Assembly: GCA_905221605.1 (NCBI GenBank)
Contig: CAJNDS010002577.1
Location: 289,795-353,794, forward strand
DNA length: 64,000 nt
Reading direction: 5' to 3'
Source: Symbiodinium natans
Taxonomy: Eukaryota > Sar > Dinophyceae > Suessiales > Symbiodiniaceae
Part shown: positions 16,960 through 24,764 of the stretch, piece by piece
Numbering within the stretch: position 1 is the stretch's first letter
How the letters are laid out: each line of letters starts with the position of its first letter
Made by a program: the position numbers and the translations under genes
The notes under the pieces: model-generated
What the model saw: the letters and a program-made list of their open reading frames with translations, nothing else
What the model was told of the DNA's origin: nothing
Databases searched by the model: none

Positions 16960-18583
16960 TTGGGTTTCCGCCGTTCGCCGCGGCGGCGGCCATGACTCCG
17001 TCGTCGGCGTCCGGGGTCAGTGCCAAGCTGCCCGCTGCTACGTCGGGGGCAGCGGCCGCCCGCGTGTCTGCTTGCATGCGCAATGCGATGTCATGCGCCT
17101 CGGTGGCCGTGGCGAGTCCCCCGAATGCTTCGAGCAACGCCGATTGCGCTGCGGCAGACAGGTACCCTTCGTCGTCCATACACGCGGCGACGGCTGCCCC
17201 GAGGCTCAGTGGCGCTGCTTGGGGCAACGCGGCAAGTTCGGCCACGAGAACTTCGTCCCGTGGCGAAAGTTGCTCCTGCGCCTCGCTGGCGTCGAGTTGG
17301 GCAACGGCATGCATTTGGCGGGCCAGGGTGCGCGGGTCAACCGGCCACGAGTCGCGCAATGCGCGGACCACGTCAAGCCAACGTTGGCCTATGCGCGCCT
17401 CTTGGCTCCATGCCCGGTAGGCGGCATCGGTGAGGTGACCAGCCGCGGCATGTAGAAGCGGGATGTACAGCCAAGAATGCCGTCCTCGTGATGGCCATGC
17501 TTCGGCAGGGCACGCTCGGAACCAACGTCGCGACTCGGGGGCGGCAGGCCCCCGCGGCGGCGTCACAAGCGTATGCGGGGTGTCATAGCCGGGCGTGGAC
17601 TCGTCGACCTGAGTGGGGGCGGCGTCTCCTGGTCCGTGCGGGCGGCCTGGGGACATTGGCGGGCTCGCCGGCGGGGAAGCAAACGGCGTTGTAGCGCTGA
17701 ATGTGTCCGAAACGCTTTCCACGTCGCCTGCGCGCGGCTCCCCATCCGAGACGTGGTGGTCGTGCGACGCGGCCGGACGGGCGGAGGGCAGCAACTGCAT
17801 TTGGGCAAGCGCGTGCAGCGCACGCTGTCGACGCTGCTCCAGGTCGCCTTCGGGCGGCGGCCCGGGGTGCGCAGCCTCCCCAACTCGCCTGCCATGGTGA
17901 GGGTGCGGCGGCCATTCGATGACGCCACCCACAACGGCTGATCGCCGCCCCACCCCGGTGCATGCATTGAACGTGCTCCTTGCTACTGCCCCCCGCCGCG
18001 TCGGCGAGCGGGCACATTGGTGGGGCGCGGGGCTGCAGCATCGGCGACGGGTTTGCTGTCGACGAGAAGACGAGCCAGCAGCGCTGCGGGTGTGCAGTGT
18101 GATGCTTGCGACAACTCGCGCGCGGCTGCTTCGCCTCCTTGCAGCAAGTAATGCAGCACCTCGTGCCGGTGTGGGTCCTGTGTGCGGGCCGAAAGCTCGC
18201 GCAGAAGGGCCTCCCAGCTGCACGGGGCACTCTCCGCCGTGTGTCCACCCGCCAAAGCAGCCATCGTGGCCACTGCGCGGCGAAAGAGCAAACCAAGGAG
18301 GACGCCCAAAAGCAACCAGCCCCAAGCAAGCGCAAGTGGCCCGAAGCCCGGGGTGAAGTACCGAGGGGTGGCGCCGCTGCACGTGAGGGCTGCATGAGCC
18401 AAGCTTTCCCGGCACGTCGGTGGCAAGGAAGCGGCCCACCACACAGCCGAGGAGGCGGCCGAGTAAGCTCCGGCACATGCTGCCAAGAGTTGCCCGATCA
18501 CAGCTGCCGACATGGCATGAGGGTGCGCGGTTCAGCGAAAAAACCGTCCAAGAATTTCGTTTGATATCAGCTTGTAGCTGCAC
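16454..18583 (-). CDS. 5' ORF of R2-like retroelement (ORF1)
   Basis: A 709-codon frame on the minus strand that starts right after the spliced leader. No ATG opens it at 18583, so the true start is unsettled. Residues 234-242 read VGEAAHPGP, a motif I associate with many dinoflagellate retroelement proteins; it resembles the DxExNPGP end of 2A peptides. A low-complexity Pro/Ser stretch follows, then a helical region (IPLLHAAAGHLTDAAYRAWSQ; LSPRDEVLVAELAALPQ; GYLSAAAQSALLEAFGG), a Gly/Arg-rich patch (NGRGRRGRGARGKGRGRCRR) that could bind RNA, and the family block LRGLLRTAFRTALE ... GWKLFMLAPRMLLFRAPG. The same blocks occur in copy 2. After RAPG the homologous sequence continues in the ORF2 frame, so the last ~50 codons are probably not used. 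Function inferred as a Gag-like or nucleic-acid-binding part of the polyprotein. Confidence 0.7.
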   Translation of the reverse strand: MQLQADIKRNSWTVFSLNRAPSCHVGSCDRATLGSMCRSLLGRLLGCVVGRFLATDVPGKLGSCSPHVQRRHPSVLHPGLRATCACLGLVAFGRPPWFALSPRSGHDGCFGGWTHGGECPVQLGGPSARAFGPHTGPTPARGAALLAARRRSSRARVVASITLHTRSAAGSSSRRQQTRRRCCSPAPHQCARSPTRRGAVARSTFNACTGVGRRSAVVGGVIEWPPHPHHGRRVGEAAHPGPPPEGDLEQRRQRALHALAQMQLLPSARPAASHDHHVSDGEPRAGDVESVSDTFSATTPFASPPASPPMSPGRPHGPGDAAPTQVDESTPGYDTPHTLVTPPRGPAAPESRRWFRACPAEAWPSRGRHSWLYIPLLHAAAGHLTDAAYRAWSQEARIGQRWLDVVRALRDSWPVDPRTLARQMHAVAQLDASEAQEQLSPRDEVLVAELAALPQAAPLSLGAAVAACMDDEGYLSAAAQSALLEAFGGLATATEAHDIALRMQADTRAAAAPDVAAGSLALTPDADDGVMAAAAANGGNPNGRGRRGRGARGKGRGRCRRGDPACAAAHAQEDDAEAVPEPVPAHPASSPTLRSHLGTLRPLQLSELLSQRVYTLQTPPRQLRGLLRTAFRTALETLRDAATIEDECDGWKLFMLAPRMLLFRAPGQSRVPTATPRTSVPGGALARTAPPWRSRSNTSAEGCGPAVRG
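17860..17890 (-). other. VGEAAHPGP motif within ORF1
   Basis: Codons on the minus strand give R-V-G-E-A-A-H-P-G-P-P. The end resembles NPGP of ribosome-skipping 2A sequences known at the N-termini of some trypanosome and animal non-LTR elements, but His replaces Asn. Skipping activity is therefore doubtful. Recorded because the motif marks the family. Confidence 0.6.
17983..18513 (-). CDS. Alternative 5' ORF with a predicted membrane helix
   Basis: A 176-codon ATG-initiated frame overlaps the start of ORF1 in a different frame. It contains a strongly hydrophobic stretch, LALAWGWLLLGVLLGLLF, then an acidic/helical segment (WEALLRELSARTQDPHRHEVLHYLLQGGEAAARELSQ). Composition looks at least as protein-like as the overlapping part of ORF1. 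It begins 71 bases after the leader, and is in the same frame as the RT ORF. It may be the real first product of the mRNA, or a shadow. No homologue comes to mind. Confidence 0.35.
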   Translation of the reverse strand: MSAAVIGQLLAACAGAYSAASSAVWWAASLPPTCRESLAHAALTCSGATPRYFTPGFGPLALAWGWLLLGVLLGLLFRRAVATMAALAGGHTAESAPCSWEALLRELSARTQDPHRHEVLHYLLQGGEAAARELSQASHCTPAALLARLLVDSKPVADAAAPRPTNVPARRRGGGQ

Positions 18584-18605
18584 CTTGAGCCAAAATGGCT
18601 ACGGC
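18584..18605 (-). other. Genomic copy of the dinoflagellate spliced leader (full 22 nt)
   Basis: Reverse complement reads G + CCGTAG + CCATTTTGGCTCAAG, an exact match to the DinoSL consensus, where the first base may be A, G or T. The leader's terminal AAG joins directly to GTGCAGCTAC of the retroelement. It is not followed by a typical SL RNA body with an Sm site. The simplest reading is a leader added by trans-splicing and then copied into DNA. Confidence 0.9.
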
Positions 18606-20110
18606 GTTTTTGCGCCAAGATATTACTTCAACCTTTTGGTCTTACTTGCGGTTATGTACCTGACTTTAGCCATTTTAGATTAGTTGAGAATTGATTGGCT
18701 AGATGATGAAGATTCTATGGTAGCAAATTGGGACTTCCTTTCTTAGTTGAATCTGAATTGACTTACGGTTATGGGGCGTACGCTGTGCGGTTATGGTATG
18801 TATAAGTGTTCAGATACGCAGGGTAAGAACATAAATCAGAACACGATCTCAGCACGTTTTACAGCCTATGAGGTAGTCAGAAGCACGTGGACGCTTCAGG
18901 TTGATGGTACTTCGCACGACGGAAATCCTGAACTGGGTTTATGACATCCAAAGCTCCCCAAGCCAAACCTCGCGCCCCTAAAACCCTGCTGAGCCCCACA
19001 CCCTGAAGCGTGAGTCCCCAAATCCTCTAGACCAAAAAACCCCAAATTCCCAAACCCCCCCAAAACCCAAGCCCCTATCCCCAAAATCCTAAACCCTCAT
19101 GCACAACATTCAACCCTAATGTTGCTGTAACTTGAAGTCTTTGGGCCTGGAGTTTGAGGTATAGGCGTTCCCGTGGCAGAGGTTACGTGTGTGGTCAGCG
19201 TAGTCAAGACGAATCAACAGCTTAGCGCTCAGTTTCTCACGCTTTAAACCTTACACTGAAACACGGTCTATGTGACCTAACGAAGAGTCGAAGGGTAGCA
19301 GGCAGTGCAGCTTCATCTCAAGCTTTATCGATGAGCTGCGTCCATGCGTTGTTTTTGCCGGACATCGAGCTGCGACACGAGACTGAGCCTAGGCGGTGCG
19401 CAAGAGCAATGACTACGTACTGGCCAGCATTGCAAAACTACTGCGACGCTTTGACACGACTTGGCCGGGGCATGCATGTGCACAGTGCGCGCTGTGAGAA
19501 CGGAAAGAACGAGGTGTTTTGCATAGTATTTATACAGTTACAGTTGAAGTGTTTGCAGTGGTGTAGTCGCTGCTTTCCATTGTAAATATTGTAATATTTG
19601 GCAACTCAGCCGTTGCGAGCGTTAGGCACGGTAAATGAGTGCACTCCATTTCAATCACGCTAACACGGACTGCGTGATAGAGACGAATCCAGCATCGCGA
19701 TTGCGCCAATTCGCTGCCAAGCTGAACTTGCGAATAAGGCCGGTGTCGATTTGTGGCAAGCGAGGCTGTTGAAAGTTGCACGACGGCGGTTATATAACGT
19801 TCGCACAAGCATGTTGCAGACACATGCGAAAGCTGCACGCGCGTGAGCGCGCGCAAGAACGATCAAGAACGTGCGCACACGCGCCCGCTCCGCACGCATG
19901 AACCATGCTCGTTGCACGCTGCTGCCGTCTATGAATGTGCGCGCGCGAGCGCTCCTGTCGCGTGTGACGCGCGTGTGTATGTCCTCATCGACCGCCCACC
20001 TGGTCGCGCATGTCTCCCAAGCCATCACAATGCATGCTTTCCTTTTTGGATTCAGATAATGCGTGCCCCATGTTTTTAAAGGCGCTGCTCGTGGTGCTCA
20101 ACCAAATATT
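18606..20110. other. Gene-free spacer with AT-rich, CCCTAA-like and CG-rich patches
   Basis: Composition drops to AT-richer DNA immediately right of the retroelement. Between 18950 and 19115 the plus strand is rich in AAACCC, CCCCAAA and CCTAAACCCT words, loosely resembling the TTTAGGG telomere type but not in tandem. From 19840 to 19975 there is a CGCGCG-rich stretch. I find no coding frame with support. Confidence 0.5.
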
Positions 20111-20149
20111 TTTTTACAGGAAATGTGCCAACCACCTGGCGCAAAACTT

Positions 20150-20830
20150 GTTTTCGCATGCTGCCCGAAGTTGCTCGTGTGAAAGTTGCGGCATTTATCG
20201 ACCAATTGCCTGACGTCATGTGCGAAACGCTCGCGTGCTTGTTGCTGGCTCGCATTGAAGCTACAAAAACAGCATGGGTTTCGCAAAGGGCGACGTGTGG
20301 AAGAGCACCTTTTGACGGCAAATATGATGATTGACAAGACGTTTGCTGGCAACGTGCCGGTTTGGATCATCAGTTTGGATTTGTCCAAAGCTTTTGATCG
20401 GGTGAATTGGGATTCGCTTTGGGACGCCTTGCAGCAACATGGTGTTTCATATCTGGATTATGCAGCGGATGTACCATAAGCAGACAGGCCAGATTCATGC
20501 TGTTGTACTCCCAGCCGAGAGTTTCATATCAAAGGTTGCGTGTTGAGCCCGCCACTTTTTGCCTCGGTTTTACAAGTCGAGCTTGCAAATGGGCGCACGC
20601 GTGTTTAACATCGTGGCGTTGATTTGAATGATGATTTAGAGCGCTTGCATGATTTACGATTTGCAGATGACTTGTTGTTCTTCAGCTCGATGAGATGTGC
20701 GACGCACTTTGACAGGTGGGACTGATATTAAATGCGACAAACACCAAGTGCTAGCTACGGAGGCGCAGACGCCGTCTCACTTAACCACGCCGCAAGGGCT
20801 GGTGATGGATGTTTTGTCGGTTGACATTAG
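20150..20830 (+). pseudogene. LINE reverse transcriptase, third lineage, decayed
   Basis: Blocks in successive frames: GFRKGRRVEEHLLTANMMID; WIISLDLSKAFDRVNWDSLW (RT motif A, about 20365-20425); IMQRMYHKQTGQIHAVV; then LHDLRFADDLLFFSS (motif C, about 20645-20690) and EAQTPSHLTTPQG (about 20760-20800). At least three frameshifts and several stops separate them. The order is that of APE-type LINE RTs common in dinoflagellates and differs from the FAFLDD elements. No endonuclease or 3' end is identifiable. It lies about 350 bases upstream of the POP1 reading frame. Confidence 0.8.
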
Positions 20831-21182
20831 GTGTTGGGGTGTGCAGCCCCAAAGTTAATCCGGAAATTTCCTCAACATTAGGGCAGTTCTACTGTACGGC
20901 TTGTTCGCGGAACCAAAGGTTTTGCTGCTCATCTCTGTTGACGACCACCCTTCTACTTGTATTTGGCTGGGTTCAGGAGGGCTTGAGCTGATTTCAATTG
21001 GCCGTGTTGTCTGCCGTTTTTGCTGCCGCCCTGGCTCACGAGAAGCGTGCATGTGTTACACAGCCAAGTAAACGGGAGAGACCTGTTGAATGTTTGCAGC
21101 ATGTCAATCTGGGAAACTCCAATGTTGCGAGGGAAGTGGCAGCGTGAAGTTAATAGTGCCGAAAGTCGGGATTTACGTTGCA

Positions 21183-22484
21183 ATGGAGTCAAAGGCACCC
21201 CCATCCGTGCCCGCCAGGCGCTTTACTGGGAGCACGCTGGCAGGTGCAGCCCCGCCCACGGCAGTCCTGATTGAGGAGTTTACGGCAGAGCGTGCCAACG
21301 ATGCGAAAAAACTTTTCGTGGCCATGGGTGACCTGCCCGCAGTACCCAGGCATCTTCGGCGACGTGCAAGGAGTTGGCGGCCCTTTGGTTTGCTACGATG
21401 TCGTCAGGCGGTGATGAAAGATGCACGGGTTGTGCGAAAAAAGAAGCCCAAATCTGGGCCAGTGGCCGAAAACGATGTTGGCAATCGCACGGTCGCTGCA
21501 ATGGCAGGTGAACAGGATCCCATTACTGGTATTGTTCGCGTGCGTGTGCGTAAGCATTGGAGGCGCCCGGCTATCTTGTTGAAGGCCCACGCCTCGTTGA
21601 CACCTCCGCTTGGCGGCGCCGTTCGAAAGCATCTCCAGACGCACATGTGGCATGCCAAACGGGCGCATATGGAGAATCTTTGGGGCCACCGGCTTGCTGT
21701 GCATAATTGCAGTCTTGGAACTCGGGCCCTGTACCGAGCCACGTCTCGGCATTGTTGCATGCATGACCGCAGTTATGTGGAGCTTTTTGAACTTTGCGGG
21801 TCGGAAACATCCATATTGCGGGTTTTAAACCGATGTGGGATCAAGGCGCATTTGGCCCTTGCCCCTGTCGCAAGAAGTGGAGCCCGACGGATTCGCGCGC
21901 TTTTGTACGCTTCGGACACAGCCCATCTAATCGCACCAGTGCTGATCTTGTGGTGCCCGGCACAATGCACCAAGAAAGCTGCAGCCGAAGAGCAGAGCAG
22001 TGAAGAGGAAATGTTACCCTTCGTCATGGATGTCGGAGGAAGCGGAGTGCAACAAATTGAAATGGAAAAGATGGAAAGGCCTACGGTCCCGGTTGAGGAA
22101 GGTTGGAAGCTTTGGATATGGGTGCACCCGTCAGCAGCGGACGAGGCCCCGCAGTGCTTGTGGCCTGTGCGGCACTTGCCCAATCTGGCTCGTGTTTTCG
22201 CATGCTTGCTGCCAGTAACTCCGCTGACCAGCGCAGGCTTTTGCCAGCCTGAAATTGGCAGCGCGCTTAGTTTGCGAATATTTGTCTTGCTTTTTCCTTT
22301 TCTTGCTACAATTCGTGCCGCCCAGGCTGCAGAGCAAGTTGCCAGCTCTTTTGATGTTGGTCCGCGCGGTGCCCAAGCTGATTCGTTCCTGAGACTTGAC
22401 CCAGGCTGCACGCCCCAAGATTGCATGTGTCAGCGCTGCTCCGCTGCTGGTGGTTGGGGTGTTGTGGTGCTGCTGGTGACCTGA
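21183..22484 (+). CDS. POP1: POP1, RNase P/MRP protein subunit, N-terminal exon
   Basis: A single long frame. The chosen Met at 21183 (MESKAPPSVPARRF) precedes the POP1 signature; the open frame extends upstream into degenerate LINE sequence, so the start is not certain. Matching blocks: EEFTAERANDAKKLF, then PRHLRRRARSWRPF (POP1 Arg-rich helix, about 21345); HLQTHMWHAKRAHMENLWGH (about 21635, the family's W/HAKR signature); ALYRATSRHCCMHDRSY; and KLWIWVHPSAADE (about 22108). POP1 is the large scaffold protein that binds the RNA of RNase P (tRNA 5' maturation) and RNase MRP (rRNA processing) in the nucleus. The last ~60 codons look like intron read-through. Later exons lie at 27.8-28.4 kb and probably at 35 kb. 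Confidence 0.85.
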   Translation: MESKAPPSVPARRFTGSTLAGAAPPTAVLIEEFTAERANDAKKLFVAMGDLPAVPRHLRRRARSWRPFGLLRCRQAVMKDARVVRKKKPKSGPVAENDVGNRTVAAMAGEQDPITGIVRVRVRKHWRRPAILLKAHASLTPPLGGAVRKHLQTHMWHAKRAHMENLWGHRLAVHNCSLGTRALYRATSRHCCMHDRSYVELFELCGSETSILRVLNRCGIKAHLALAPVARSGARRIRALLYASDTAHLIAPVLILWCPAQCTKKAAAEEQSSEEEMLPFVMDVGGSGVQQIEMEKMERPTVPVEEGWKLWIWVHPSAADEAPQCLWPVRHLPNLARVFACLLPVTPLTSAGFCQPEIGSALSLRIFVLLFPFLATIRAAQAAEQVASSFDVGPRGAQADSFLRLDPGCTPQDCMCQRCSAAGGWGVVVLLVT

Positions 22485-22494
22485 CGGTGCCGTC

Positions 22495-22600
22495 CCCGCT
22501 GGCAGTGGTGGTGGTTGTTGCTGCTGCTGCCGGTTGGTGGTGGTTGCTGCTCCTGCTCCTGCTCCTCCCCCTCCTCCACCTCCTCCTGCTGCTGCTCCAT
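22495..22600. repeat. Imperfect TGC/TCC trinucleotide-rich tract
   Basis: Alternating (TGG)n, (TGCTGC)n and (TCCTGCTCC)n units, with low-complexity Leu-rich frames on plus and Gln-rich frames on minus. It lies just after the first POP1 exon, presumably in an intron. Confidence 0.75.
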
Positions 22601-23435
22601 GCAAAATGCATGCCAACCTGCCTGCGAGGCCACCGCAGCACTGACGACTGACTAGTGACCAGTCATGATCTGTTAGGCCCTGTGTCACTGCGATGCCCGG
22701 GCTTGGGTTCCTGGAGCTCTCCGGGCCCAAATCCATAGAGGCAAGATGCGATCATTGCAAGGAAGGCTTTGGACAATGGATTCAAAGTTGTGTTCTGCAA
22801 AGAGGTGCTCGCCAGCGTCGTTCCACCAGAGGTCGGGTGGGCGAGTGGAAACCATTCATGCCATATCGCATGTGAGCAGCGCTGCAAGTTTGCATCGGAG
22901 CGTGCTATTATGCTGTGCAAGACGGAAGGCTTGCCGAGACTCTGCTTCAACACAACTGTGGAAACAGGCATCGGGGGCCACTAGTGATCACTAGTGTTTT
23001 TCATTCAGTCAGATGGCGAAGTGCTAGGTGTCTGCGGCTGCTAGCGGTATGCGTGTGATACCACCAAGCGGAGCTATTCTTGCTGTAGAGGTGGAGGAGC
23101 TTCACGTAAGAAACGGTGGGGCAAACATCCTTCTGTTGCCACGTCGCATGCACGGCAGGAGTCACTCTTGGCCCAGTGTGAAGCACTCAAGCGTGAAAGG
23201 TTGCAAATAGAGGGTGCCATGGTACACGTGCTTTGCCCAGGCAAGGTGCCTGGCCGGCCAGCTGGCAGGCACAGACTCTGTTCTGCTCGTCCTCAAGAAG
23301 TTCAAAATCGCATCGCTGCTGCAGGGTCTGCACTCAAGGAGACAGAGGCGGAAGCAAGGACTGGCAGCGCCCTCGGGCAAATGTGAAGCATTCCTTGCAT
23401 GGCAAAAGAAGGGAGCCCCGAGCGAGAGAGAGAGA

Positions 23436-23457
23436 GCCGTAGCCATTTTGGCTCAAG
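23436..23457 (+). other. Genomic copy of the dinoflagellate spliced leader (full 22 nt)
   Basis: Exact match: G + CCGTAG + CCATTTTGGCTCAAG. A (GA)n stretch precedes it. It is followed without gap by a second, shortened leader rather than by SL RNA gene sequence, so it marks a reinserted mRNA and not an SL gene. Confidence 0.9.
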
Positions 23458-23472
23458 CCATTTTGGCTCAAG
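23458..23472 (+). other. Truncated spliced-leader relic (15 nt)
   Basis: CCATTTTGGCTCAAG, the DinoSL lacking its first seven bases, lies directly behind a complete leader. Known DinoSL relics in retroposed dinoflagellate genes have exactly this form. The internal AG of an older genomic leader is used as a trans-splice acceptor, so the new mRNA carries leader plus 15-nt relic. Confidence 0.9.
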
Positions 23473-23611
23473 AGCGACGAGCGGCTCGAGCCCCAGCCCG
23501 CCGTCCTGTGGGCAAAACAATCAAAAACTCTGTAGTTGATTGAGAGAGAGAAGGGGGGGGGAAAGAGAGGGAGGCCTCCGCTGTCAGACAGCTGCCCCCG
23601 CGCCTGCATAG

Positions 23612-24034
23612 CATCGCCCGCTCTACTACCAGGGGGGCCAACTACGCGTCTTCCCGCCGGGGGTTCTGACCACCATTGCCGGGGGGAACGAAGCTCAACG
23701 GCAACCGCTGCTGGCCGTGCTCCTGCATTACCTGAGGCGTGCGGGGGACACTGAGTACCACTATAACACCGTGATCGGCGGCCTTTGCGACTTGGAGGGG
23801 GGCGACCAGATTCTGAGCGGCGTCTACCTCGCCAGGGGGAAGTTCGCGGTAACGGACGTGACTTGGCAGGGACACCGAGAACGCCATGACCACACTACTC
23901 CAGACGATGGGGGCAGGAGGGGCAGGACAAGCTGTGAACCCAGAGGTACGAGGACAAATGGGGGACACCGCTCGCATCCTCCAAGAACTTCAAGCTCTAC
24001 ATGCGGCACAGTCTCAAACCATCCACCGCATTGA
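23612..24034 (+). CDS. Possible short ORF upstream of LINE ORF1
   Basis: An open frame without an early ATG (first Met at 23717). The translation HRPLYYQGGQLRVFPPGVL ... AVLLHYLRRAG ... YHYNTVIGGLCDLEGGDQ ... VYLARGKFAVTDVTW has a globular-protein look. It becomes low quality after overlapping ORF1 at 23886. I do not recognise the family. It may be a conserved leader ORF of this LINE, or a captured host fragment now serving as 5' UTR. Confidence 0.4.
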   Translation, partial: HRPLYYQGGQLRVFPPGVLTTIAGGNEAQRQPLLAVLLHYLRRAGDTEYHYNTVIGGLCDLEGGDQILSGVYLARGKFAVTDVTWQGHRERHDHTTPDDGGRRGRTSCEPRGTRTNGGHRSHPPRTSSSTCGTVSNHPPH

Positions 24035-24764
24035 CCAGGCCCAACAACAGCAGCAGACCGCCACGGACGAGATCACTCAAGAACAGGAACGACTCAAGGA
24101 GAGACTGGCCCTCCTGGAGGGGAAGTTCGGACAGCTGAATGGAGGGGCCTTGGGGGGAGGAGCATCAGGAGCATCCTCGGGGGAAGAAGAACGCCGCCAG
24201 CCTGCGCTTATTATGGGGGGATGGCCCGAAGACACACCGGCCTCGGAGACCCTTCACAACGCGCAGAACACAGCGAGTCAATTGAGGCTCGACATCGATA
24301 TGGGGGCGGCCTTTGTCCCAGGAATTCGGAGGGGGTATGCCATCATCCCGATACGCCCCAAAGACGATGAAAGTGAAGAACAACACCGCCAACGCATTCA
24401 GAATGCCCTCCAGAAGGTCCGCAACGCCAATCTCATCCTGGGGGCGAAAGCAGACGGGGGGCGCCAGAAGCTTTGGCTAGCCGTAAGTCAAAGTCCACAA
24501 CGCCGAGCCAAAGCCAAACTTGCTGGCAAGGCCAAACGACTTGCGCTGGAACACGGAGGAGATCCCCGGCGAGTAGAAGCAGAGTTCGCAACAGGCACAG
24601 TGTGGCTCAATGGGGTCAAAATTGCCTCGGCCACCGCCTCTGCGCCTCCCAACACCACGACCGCGGGGGCCGGATGGATCCATCTCCAAGAAGTAGCACG
24701 ACTTCTTCGCGAAGAACCCACAACGGTGCAGAGCACCTGGGAGAGGATCCGCCAAGGCCTATGA
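23886..24764 (+). CDS. LINE ORF1 protein, coiled coil plus nucleic-acid-binding region
   Basis: A 292-codon ATG frame with no interruption. Residues ~25-85 form a Gln/Glu-rich heptad-like helix (ARILQELQALHAAQSQTIHR ... ITQEQERLKERLALLEGKF), expected to oligomerise. After a Gly/Ser linker comes a compact alpha/beta segment (PALIMGGWPEDTPASETLHN, GAAFVPGIRRGYAIIPIRPK) resembling an RRM-like fold, then RQKLWLAVSQSPQRRAKAKL and EFATGTVWLNGVKIASA. This layout matches ORF1 proteins of dinoflagellate LINEs, which I expect package element RNA. It precedes the endonuclease fragment in another frame. Confidence 0.65.
   Translation: MTTLLQTMGAGGAGQAVNPEVRGQMGDTARILQELQALHAAQSQTIHRIDQAQQQQQTATDEITQEQERLKERLALLEGKFGQLNGGALGGGASGASSGEEERRQPALIMGGWPEDTPASETLHNAQNTASQLRLDIDMGAAFVPGIRRGYAIIPIRPKDDESEEQHRQRIQNALQKVRNANLILGAKADGGRQKLWLAVSQSPQRRAKAKLAGKAKRLALEHGGDPRRVEAEFATGTVWLNGVKIASATASAPPNTTTAGAGWIHLQEVARLLREEPTTVQSTWERIRQGL

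Larger units (their letters stand above)
13595..18605 (-). mobile_element. Near-intact R2-like non-LTR retroelement with spliced leader and poly(A)
   Basis: A 5-kb element read on the minus strand. Its 5' end is an exact 22-nt dinoflagellate spliced leader (18584-18605), joined directly to element sequence. Then come a long 5' ORF (18583-16454), an overlapping RT/endonuclease ORF (16959-13744), a short 3' UTR with a CAG repeat and AAAAAGGTGCG, and a run of 39 A (13633-13595). CGTTTTT occurs on both outer edges (13593-13599 and 18605-18611) and could be a 7-bp target duplication, although it merges with the poly(T). Leader plus poly(A) means the inserted molecule was a mature trans-spliced, polyadenylated mRNA. 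The domain order RT, CxC-H-C zinc knuckle, PD-(D/E)xK-like nuclease is that of the R2/CRE group of non-LTR elements. Confidence 0.85.

Noticed and set aside
16325-17455. Plus-strand frames of 324-376 codons opposite the retroelement ORFs
   Set aside because: Antisense shadows caused by high GC and few stops. Their translations show no motifs, whereas the minus strand has the conserved element blocks.
18666-18684. TTAGCCATTTTAGATTAG resembling part of the spliced leader
   Set aside because: Matches only the central GCCATTTT. The GGCTCAAG end is absent, so chance similarity in AT-rich DNA.
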